From Caldisericota bacterium (GTDB taxonomy: Bacteria > Caldisericota > Caldisericia > Cryosericales > Cryosericaceae), in contig JAPLGK010000083.1 of the NCBI GenBank assembly GCA_026390195.1, positions 1 to 8,406 of the forward strand: a stretch of 8,406 bases of DNA, read 5' to 3'. The translations under genes were made by a program, and so were the position numbers. A model generated the notes under the pieces. The model did not search any database. It was given only the letters and a program-made list of their open reading frames with translations, and was not told the DNA's origin. This document shows positions 1 to 5,041 of this stretch, in pieces; position 1 is the first letter of the stretch, and every line of letters starts with the position of its first letter.

Positions 1-347
1 CAGGGCAACGGGGACGGATGCAGATTGACGGAAGCGATACGCGGCGCATCCAGGAGAGTCTGTGGGAGGAGTCTGCCGTAGGAAAGCAGGAACAGGAAGT
101 CAACGGCATCGTCGACCAGTCTCTTTGTCAGAACCTCTTCCGCGGCCTCTTCGCCATTGAGCACGGGGATTGAATGAGACCGCGCCCACGCTTGTACGGG
201 GTTGGCCAGGAGCTTGCCTCGGCGGACGCGAGGCTCCTCTGACACGACAGCAAGGACGACGTGGAACCGGCATCTGATGGCGTCAAAGACCGGGACCGAA
301 ATCGGTGACGAACCAAAGACAGCGATGCGGCGAACGTCGAGGACCAT
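1..347 (-). CDS. fmt: Methionyl-tRNA formyltransferase, N-terminal part (runs off window)
   Basis: Fmt transfers a formyl group from 10-formyltetrahydrofolate to Met-tRNA(fMet) in the cytoplasm, making the bacterial initiator tRNA. I translated 115 codons on the minus strand without a stop before the window edge. The fragment begins with a Rossmann-type strand (IAVFGSSPISVPVFDAI, residues 8-24). It continues with the RGKLLANPV..WA..HSIPVL segment typical of the family and ends in SVNLHPSPLP. Asn108 and His110 of NLHPS fall at the same numbers as the catalytic pair of E. coli Fmt; the catalytic Asp near 146 lies outside the window. The loop normally reading TQPDRPAGRG is altered here to SEEPRVRRG. 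The ATG lies two bases after the def stop (TGA-CG-ATG) and has no well-spaced Shine-Dalgarno, so it probably relies on coupling to def. The def-fmt pairing is the usual one. Confidence 0.93.
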   Translation of the reverse strand, partial: MVLDVRRIAVFGSSPISVPVFDAIRCRFHVVLAVVSEEPRVRRGKLLANPVQAWARSHSIPVLNGEEAAEEVLTKRLVDDAVDFLFLLSYGRLLPQTLLDAPRIASVNLHPSPLP

Positions 348-349
348 CG

Positions 350-859
350 TCAGAGCTGCAGTCCCTTCCCCTGGATTGCTTGAGTCAGTACGGCGGCGAC
401 AGGGCTTCCTTCTTGCACGGAAATTGTGGACGGGTCAGTGATCCGATCGACGAACAGCATGCCCTGGAGGTGATCGAACTCGTGCTGGATGACGCGAGCC
501 TCAAAATCGACAAACTTGTGGATGCGTCTCTTGCCCGTACGATCCAGGTATGACAGCGTGATTTCAGTAGCACGGTCGATTGGAGCATAAACGCCCGGAA
601 CGCTGAGACAGCCTTCCTCAGCACTTTCTGATCCCTTGCGCTCCAAGATCTGAGGATTCGCCACGAGATGGAGTCCTTCCCCGATATTGTAGATGAAGAA
701 CGCTTGACTGAGGCCAATCTGAGGGGCAGCCAGGCCGACTCCTGTCGGTTTCATGAAATCCTCCATCGATTCGGCCAGATGAACGAGCTCCCTCGTCATC
801 TTGCGTATGGGTTTTGCCTTCTTCCGAAGGACGGGACTGCCGATCAGCACGATCTTCAT
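350..859 (-). CDS. def: Peptide deformylase
   Basis: Def is a metalloenzyme that removes the formyl group from the N-terminal methionine of new proteins at the ribosome. The 169-residue product has the three family motifs: GVGLAAPQ (40-47), EGCLS (82-86) and HEFDH (126-130). Cys84, His126 and His130 are the expected metal ligands and Glu127 the catalytic acid. Length is normal for the family. I chose the ATG giving MKIVLIGSPVLRKKA, the usual family N-terminus; a longer in-frame reading up to 958 only overlaps priA and adds unrelated sequence. The start lies four bases after the priA stop. No Shine-Dalgarno is visible before it, but a TATACT hexamer sits six bases upstream (separate entry). 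With fmt just downstream, the two opposing steps of formyl-methionine metabolism are co-expressed. Confidence 0.96.
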   Translation of the reverse strand: MKIVLIGSPVLRKKAKPIRKMTRELVHLAESMEDFMKPTGVGLAAPQIGLSQAFFIYNIGEGLHLVANPQILERKGSESAEEGCLSVPGVYAPIDRATEITLSYLDRTGKRRIHKFVDFEARVIQHEFDHLQGMLFVDRITDPSTISVQEGSPVAAVLTQAIQGKGLQL

Positions 860-871
860 GTGATTAGTATA
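860..871 (-). promoter_or_regulatory. Possible internal promoter -10 (TATACT) for leaderless def-fmt
   Basis: On the minus strand the last codons of priA read GTA TAC TAA, creating TATACT at 871-866, a 5-of-6 match to the TATAAT -10 consensus. Exactly six bases separate it from the A of the def ATG, so the canonical +1 would be the start codon itself. No Shine-Dalgarno precedes def. No good -35 element is seen at 17 bases upstream (the sequence there is near CTTCCA/TTCCAG). The geometry fits leaderless promoters, but this is inferred from sequence alone and the hexamer could be chance codon use. Confidence 0.35.
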
Positions 872-2957
872 CCCGGATGGCGGCATTCTGGAAGCGCCTA
901 TTGTGAGCGAGTGCGGTGCCGACACGCAGTCCAAGGGCCGCCTGCAGGTAGTCGGCACGGAACTCGAGAGAGAGGACTCTTGCCTGAGTTGAGAGTGTCA
1001 ACAGGTCCGCGTGCAGCCCGCGGAAATCCACTCCTTCCGCAGCAAGCGCGTCCCCCAGGGCGCCGGTTATTGCGTCCACGTCGGGGCTCGCGCCGCGAGA
1101 CGAGACACGTACGACGAACTGACGTGCGAAAGGTGGCATCAACAGCTCGCGGCGCTGTTCCCTCTCGTGTTCGAGGAAGGCTGCCATGGTCTCACTACCG
1201 TCCAGAACCACTCGCAGGCCTGTGGAGCGACGGTCCAGCTGGACAAGAACGGTACCCGGCGCTGTTTCTGCAACCGCGCCACGGACAACGACAGCCAGCT
1301 GCTCAATGTTGTCGAACACCGGGTGTCGGAGCCCGACGCTCACGTCGGGGAAGACGACGAGCTCAGGCTTCAGAACAGCGATGCGCTGGACGTCGGCATA
1401 CGTGCCGAGAAACAGCGACGGACCAGTGTTTGGCGCAATCACGGTCTCGTCGCTGGGGGTCATCAGCTGGACGGCTGAGACCGGAAACGTACGCTGGAGC
1501 TCACGGACGAGGTGGTCCAAGCCATACCCGCGTGACCGAAGTTGTGTCCCATGGCAGTTGGGACAGACATCGGGCGGAGCCTCCGAATGACCGCACTGTT
1601 TGCAGAAGAGCCTCTTCCTGTCGCCTCCCAGGGTCAGCGTCGCACCACAGTCGGGGCATGTTGCCGTATACCCACATTCCGAGCACTCGATCAGCGTCGC
1701 GAAACCGCGGATGTTGAGGAGAAGCATAGAGTCCCTACCATGGTCGTAGCTTTGCCTGAGGAGTCGCATCGTGGGTGCGAGGAGAACCCCCGAAGGCCCA
1801 GACTGCTTCACCAGGGCAGCGTTCTGACTCCGAAGAACGAACCTGGCAGTCTCGTGAGCAGGATTCTCAACCACCACTGAGCCCAGCGCGGAGTCTGTCG
1901 GGACTCCACACGCGTCCAGTACTGAGAGGGTCGGCACACTGACGCCAACCAGACAGGGGATGCAGTGCGCCTTGCTCATGTCAGCTGCAACACTGAGAAG
2001 ACTTCTCAGCGAGAAGCGTTGCCAGAAGAAGGGCCACTCCCCGGGAATTCCCAGATCCACGGCAACAAGCACGATTTCAGGCACGATCAACGACGAGAAT
2101 TGACGGGTGCTCAGCCAGACGGTCGAGTGGCGGTCGCCCTGAAAGCGTCTGGTGCCAGCTGAGGGCCAACGAACAACCGGAATGCCCCAGTCGCGGGACA
2201 GGAGTCCTTCGTAAAGACTCGCGAGGACATCTGAGCTGACGATGAGGGCAACGCTGTCACCGTCGGCGATCGCGACTTCTATTGCCCGGCGAAAGCGGAT
2301 CGCCCTGTTCGCAAACGATCCGATAAGGAGCTGTGGATCAGTACGGTTGCCCCGTGTGCGGGACACTCGTGGCTCGGTGTCGGCTAGTCCGCGGTCGACA
2401 ACGAATCCCTGCTCATACAGCTTGCGCCGTGCGGGGGTCGAGAGTCTCCAGAGTGCGCTTTGTAAATGAGCTGTGGCTTCAGTATCTGAAAGCAGTTGGC
2501 GCACCGGAGCGGTTGTTGCGGAAAAGGAGGGGTCCCGCGCGGCCATCACCTGCAGATTGTGCAGAAGCAGTGCCGGTTCGCTTACCGTGAGACGAGCCCT
2601 GCTGCGGTTGTGCGGTTGAGATGCCTGCAGGAAACGGACGATCGCGAGGGCATCTTCCCAACCAAGGACCTGTCGCTCGAGAGAACGCTGAAGCGCTGCC
2701 ACTTCAGGCCCCAGCTCTGGATAAATGCCTGGAGCTGAGCACACACTCAGAGCGGGGAGAGGAAGCCCCCCCGTCTCGGACCAGGGACTCTCAGGACCAG
2801 AGGTCGACACGAGCAGGGCAGGCGCGACATCGTGCAGGAAAGGAACCAGAAACCACGTTCCTGGTTCCGGTTTGTCCCCAACCGAACGGAGATCGTACGC
2901 AAGGAGATTCCGCGAAAACGGACCTCTCTGTGTCAAAACGGCGAAACTGCCGACCAC
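864..2957 (-). CDS. priA: PriA-family primosomal protein N' with degenerate helicase motifs
   Basis: PriA normally recognises stalled forks and reloads the replicative helicase, using a 3'-to-5' helicase engine. The 697-residue product keeps the family layout: an N-terminal DNA-binding region with a VPF motif (38-40), a RecA-like core, a zinc module and the C-terminal domain (RRELLMPPF, 602-610). The zinc module is complete, with cysteine pairs 425/428, 434/437, 452/455 and 465/468, preceded by LNIRGFA (LNRRGYA in active enzymes). The helicase core has lost its motifs. By alignment from memory with E. coli PriA, GSGKT is FANRA (215-219), DEEH is DLGI (301-304), GSATP is GVSVP (338-342), GTQM.KGHHFP is GTYADVQRIAVL, and the GRAGR region is RGAVAE (559-564). 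I infer a structural replication-restart protein without ATPase activity, as reported for actinobacterial PriA. The start is GTG, three bases after the metK stop, with no clear Shine-Dalgarno. Confidence 0.88.
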   Translation of the reverse strand: MVGSFAVLTQRGPFSRNLLAYDLRSVGDKPEPGTWFLVPFLHDVAPALLVSTSGPESPWSETGGLPLPALSVCSAPGIYPELGPEVAALQRSLERQVLGWEDALAIVRFLQASQPHNRSRARLTVSEPALLLHNLQVMAARDPSFSATTAPVRQLLSDTEATAHLQSALWRLSTPARRKLYEQGFVVDRGLADTEPRVSRTRGNRTDPQLLIGSFANRAIRFRRAIEVAIADGDSVALIVSSDVLASLYEGLLSRDWGIPVVRWPSAGTRRFQGDRHSTVWLSTRQFSSLIVPEIVLVAVDLGIPGEWPFFWQRFSLRSLLSVAADMSKAHCIPCLVGVSVPTLSVLDACGVPTDSALGSVVVENPAHETARFVLRSQNAALVKQSGPSGVLLAPTMRLLRQSYDHGRDSMLLLNIRGFATLIECSECGYTATCPDCGATLTLGGDRKRLFCKQCGHSEAPPDVCPNCHGTQLRSRGYGLDHLVRELQRTFPVSAVQLMTPSDETVIAPNTGPSLFLGTYADVQRIAVLKPELVVFPDVSVGLRHPVFDNIEQLAVVVRGAVAETAPGTVLVQLDRRSTGLRVVLDGSETMAAFLEHEREQRRELLMPPFARQFVVRVSSRGASPDVDAITGALGDALAAEGVDFRGLHADLLTLSTQARVLSLEFRADYLQAALGLRVGTALAHNRRFQNAAIRVY

Positions 2958-2960
2958 GGG

Positions 2961-4130
2961 CTAGATCTTGAGCCAGCTCTTGAGTTCTCGAACCAGGTCA
3001 AGTTCTTCCCAGCTGAATCCCGGACGTCCGAAGTGACCATGCATGGACGTTTGGCGGTAGATGGGCTTTCGAAGGCCGAGATAATCGATGATGGCAGTAG
3101 GAGTCATTTCGACATTCTTCGCTATGATGTCTCGTACGATCGACTCGGGAAGCGCGCCAGTGCCCTCGAAGGAAACCTCAAAGGAAACGGGGTCCTTCTG
3201 ACCGATGACATACGCAGCCTGTGTTAGGCATCGGTGAGCAATGCCGGCTGCCACGACGTTCTTCGCGAGATACCGCATAAGATAGGTGGCCGATCGGTCC
3301 ACTTTTGTGGGGTCCTTGCCAGAGAAGGCTCCTCCGCCATGCGGGATACGTCCCCCGTAGGTGTCGATGCCTAACTTGCGGCCCGTCATGCCCGTGTCGG
3401 ACTGTGGGCCGCCCACGACAAACTTGCCGGTTGGGTTCACAAAGATCGTGGTCTTGCTGTCGAGAAGGTCAGAGGGCAACGACGGCCGTACGATCTTTTC
3501 GATGATTTCCTCACGGGCATCATTCGACATTCGTGAGGAATCGTCTGGATCAAGAACGGTATCGAGGTGCTGAGACGAGAGAACGACAGAACGCAGGTAC
3601 ACGGGCTTGTCGCCATCGTATTCCAGCGTGACCTGGCTCTTGCCATCCGGGCCCAGATAGTCAAGGATATTCTGCTGCCGGACTTCCTCCTGCCGCATGG
3701 TGAGCCTACGCGCCAGTTCGTATGGCAGCGGCATATACTCCGGCGTCTCGTCTGTGGCGTAGCCATACATGATACCCTGGTCCCCGGCCCCACCTGCGTC
3801 GACACCCTGGGCAATGTCCGGAGACTGGCGGCCAATTGCGCTGACAACCGCACAGGTCTTGGCGTCAAACCCATATTTCGGGTGATTGTAGCCAATGCTC
3901 TCGATGGTCGACCGCACGACGCCGTCGACGTCGACGAATGCCTCGGTGGTTATCTCTCCCCCGACGATGACCAGACCATGTGTGACAAATGTCTCACAGG
4001 CAACGCGGCTGTAGCGATCCTTCGTAAGCAGTTCGTCCAGAATCGCGTCCGATATCTGATCGGCGACCTTGTCGGGATGCCCGATTGTCACAAACTCTAC
4101 GGTCTGACTGATGCGCGCATTCCTGTCCAT
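2961..4130 (-). CDS. metK: S-adenosylmethionine synthetase
   Basis: MetK makes S-adenosylmethionine from ATP and methionine in the cytoplasm, supplying methylation and polyamine pathways. The 389-residue product matches the family in length and motifs: GHPDK (17-21), ACETFV with the potassium-site Glu46, GGEIT (57-61), QSPDIAQGVD (102-111), signature 1 GAGDQGIMYGY (114-124), SDTGMTGRK (244-252) and signature 2 GGGAFSGKD (265-273), followed by PTKVDRSA. Residues aligning with the known ATP, magnesium and methionine ligands are all kept (His18, Asp20, Glu59, Gln102, Asp245, Lys272, Lys276). One departure is TIGHPDK where most enzymes have SEGHPDK. I chose the ATG at 4130 because AAAGGAG sits six bases upstream; the in-frame extension upstream lacks family similarity. 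It is preceded by the only substantial spacer in the window, so it may be separately regulated, and is followed almost directly by priA. Confidence 0.97.
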   Translation of the reverse strand: MDRNARISQTVEFVTIGHPDKVADQISDAILDELLTKDRYSRVACETFVTHGLVIVGGEITTEAFVDVDGVVRSTIESIGYNHPKYGFDAKTCAVVSAIGRQSPDIAQGVDAGGAGDQGIMYGYATDETPEYMPLPYELARRLTMRQEEVRQQNILDYLGPDGKSQVTLEYDGDKPVYLRSVVLSSQHLDTVLDPDDSSRMSNDAREEIIEKIVRPSLPSDLLDSKTTIFVNPTGKFVVGGPQSDTGMTGRKLGIDTYGGRIPHGGGAFSGKDPTKVDRSATYLMRYLAKNVVAAGIAHRCLTQAAYVIGQKDPVSFEVSFEGTGALPESIVRDIIAKNVEMTPTAIIDYLGLRKPIYRQTSMHGHFGRPGFSWEELDLVRELKSWLKI

Positions 4131-4136
4131 GGGTCT

Positions 4137-4143
4137 CTCCTTT
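4137..4143 (-). promoter_or_regulatory. metK ribosome binding site
   Basis: On the minus strand AAAGGAG ends six bases before the metK ATG, deciding the start at 4130 over an earlier in-frame codon at 4166. Its first two bases overlap the proximal copy of the 9-base ACTTGCGAA repeat, so anything binding that repeat would mask it. Confidence 0.8.
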
Positions 4144-4150
4144 CGCAAGT
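4142..4150 (-). repeat. 9-base direct repeat, proximal copy (ACTTGCGAA)
   Basis: On the minus strand this copy reads ACTTGCGAA and abuts the metK Shine-Dalgarno. The identical distal copy lies exactly 50 bases upstream, and the two flank the hairpin at 4157-4180. Confidence 0.6.
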
Positions 4151-4156
4151 TGTCGA

Positions 4157-4180
4157 CACCCCGCACGCTCGTACGGGGTG
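4157..4180 (-). other. GC-rich hairpin in metK leader
   Basis: On the minus strand CACCCCG (4180-4174) pairs perfectly with CGGGGTG (4163-4157), giving a 7-bp stem. After one A/C mismatch the stem may extend by two more pairs, closing a four-base loop. It is not followed by a T-run (next bases TCGACAAC), so it does not look like an intrinsic terminator. It may be an mRNA-processing or stability element, a protein-binding site, or of no function. Confidence 0.55.
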
Positions 4181-4191
4181 ATTGACGCTTC

Positions 4192-4200
4192 TTCGCAAGT
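4192..4200 (-). repeat. 9-base direct repeat, distal copy (ACTTGCGAA)
   Basis: This is the upstream copy of ACTTGCGAA on the minus strand, identical to the one at 4142-4150 and on the far side of the hairpin. A 9-base match in an 89-base gap is suggestive but could be chance. Confidence 0.6.
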
Positions 4201-4219
4201 GATCGGACTTCAGGATACG

Positions 4220-4483
4220 CTAGCGCTTGGTTTCGGCGTCCTCGATGACGGGGTTTGAAGCATCGCGTGCCGCACCGGCCACCATGCGGCCGGCGGACTT
4301 CCGAAGGATGTCGTCAACGGGCTCGCGGAGCGGGTCGGTCTTCTCTTCGAGCAACTGATGCGATGTATCAAGAAGCTGACGAATGAGCCGATACTTGTTC
4401 GTGTCAACTTTCGCAATCAACGTCTCCAGATAGAGATTTGCCAGCTCTGGCTGTTGGGTAGGCTGTTCTTTCTGCTCGTCCAT
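4220..4483 (-). CDS. rpoZ: Probable RNA polymerase omega subunit, divergent
   Basis: Omega is the small subunit that helps fold and hold the beta' subunit of RNA polymerase. The 87-residue product is predicted helical and has three segments that line up with omega: NKYRLI (29-34, compare NRFELV), TSHQL (40-44, where omega usually has RARQL) and REPVDDILRKSAGRM (53-67, compare KPTVIALREIAAGRI). The conserved Arg-Ala of the middle segment is missing, so sequence alone gives only moderate support. Its place directly after gmk, in the block leading to priA-def-fmt, is the classic rpoZ position and is the stronger argument. The N-terminus is Gln/Glu-rich and the tail acidic. I chose the ATG at 4483 rather than the TTG at 4489 because AGGAG is six bases from the ATG and touches the TTG. 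It could instead be an unrelated small helical protein. Confidence 0.68.
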   Translation of the reverse strand: MDEQKEQPTQQPELANLYLETLIAKVDTNKYRLIRQLLDTSHQLLEEKTDPLREPVDDILRKSAGRMVAGAARDASNPVIEDAETKR

Positions 4484-4489
4484 GCACAA

Positions 4490-4494
4490 CTCCT
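4490..4494 (-). promoter_or_regulatory. rpoZ ribosome binding site overlapping gmk stop
   Basis: AGGAG on the minus strand lies six bases before the ATG at 4483 and begins inside the gmk TAG stop. It excludes the TTG at 4489 as the start, since that codon would have no spacing. Confidence 0.75.
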
Positions 4495-5041
4495 ATCTCC
4501 GCAGTACGCTGCGGATTATGCCGTCGACAATGTCGACCGTGGTCTCAAGGTCGCGGTTCGTGACCACGTAATCGTAGTCCTTGGCACAAGTCATCTCGTA
4601 TTGACCAAGCTCGATGCGTCCAGCTATCTCTTCGGGCGTTTCCGAGCCTCTGAACTCCAGTCGGCGTTCGAGTTCCATCACATCCGGGGGCTTGAGGAAA
4701 ATCAGAAGGGCTCCCGGGAACAGGTGCTTTATGCTGGGACCGCCATGAATATCGATGGTCAGGACGAGAATCTCCTGCGGCCTGACAGACTCAAGCGAGG
4801 ACTTCAGCGTCGCATAGTGATGACCACGTACATCAGCATACTCGGCGAACAGCCCTTTGTCAATCCAATCTGTGAACTGTTCCTCGGTCACAAAGCGATA
4901 GTCGACGCCGTCCAATTCCCCCGGTCGGGGGGCCCTCGTCGTCACGGAGATCGAGCGGTGCATGTCTGGGTGGCGTCGCAGTAGTTCCGCGACGACAGTG
5001 CTCTTGCCGACGCCTCCAGGACCAGATACCACGACGATCAT
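4493..5041 (-). CDS. gmk: Guanylate kinase
   Basis: Gmk phosphorylates GMP (and dGMP) to the diphosphate with ATP, an essential cytoplasmic step to GTP. The 182-residue product starts almost at its P-loop, GPGGVGKST (7-15), where most family members have GPSG. The GMP-binding signature TTRAPRPGELDGVDYRF spans 34-50. Further family segments are LTIDIHGG (94-101, compare LDIDVQGA), FLKPPD (115-120), ERRLEFRGSE (125-134) and YDYVVTN (156-162). The usual YYGT is replaced by HYAT (75-78). It is somewhat shorter than the typical 200-odd residues. The ATG overlaps the protease stop as ATGA, and AAGGAG lies seven bases upstream within the last protease codons, so the two are translationally coupled. 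A longer in-frame reading to 5428 is rejected because it lies inside the protease gene and lacks family sequence. Confidence 0.95.
   Translation of the reverse strand: MIVVVSGPGGVGKSTVVAELLRRHPDMHRSISVTTRAPRPGELDGVDYRFVTEEQFTDWIDKGLFAEYADVRGHHYATLKSSLESVRPQEILVLTIDIHGGPSIKHLFPGALLIFLKPPDVMELERRLEFRGSETPEEIAGRIELGQYEMTCAKDYDYVVTNRDLETTVDIVDGIIRSVLRR

Larger units (their letters stand above)
4131..4219 (-). other. rpoZ-metK intergenic spacer / metK leader
   Basis: This 89-base stretch is the only substantial non-coding gap in the window. It contains the metK Shine-Dalgarno, a GC-rich hairpin and two copies of a 9-base repeat, each listed separately. I see no strong promoter: TATCCT near the rpoZ end lacks a matching -35. 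I cannot match the spacer to a SAM riboswitch, and it is short for SAM-I. Confidence 0.7.

Noticed and set aside
350..958. A 202-residue form of peptide deformylase
   Set aside because: The first 33 residues lie inside priA and lack family similarity; the ATG at 859 gives the standard Def N-terminus.
668..1717. A 349-codon open frame on the plus strand opposite def and priA
   Set aside because: It is Arg-rich with no recognisable domain and lies wholly antisense to two well-supported genes, so it is a shadow frame.
4157..4180. Hairpin in the rpoZ-metK gap as a Rho-independent terminator
   Set aside because: The stem is suitable, but the bases after it on the minus strand (TCGACAACTTG) have no T-run.
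4131..4219. SAM riboswitch upstream of metK
   Set aside because: The spacer has one hairpin and no four-way-junction arrangement or familiar SAM-I core; it is also short. A covariance-model search could overturn this.
4211..4225. Palindrome CGCTAGCG at the rpoZ stop and TATCCT beside it as a metK promoter or operator
   Set aside because: The 8-base palindrome is short and overlaps coding sequence, and no -35-like element lies 16-18 bases upstream of TATCCT.
4358..4984. A 208-codon open frame on the plus strand opposite gmk and rpoZ
   Set aside because: It is antisense to gmk and rpoZ, which have clear motifs and ribosome binding sites; its sequence has no family features.
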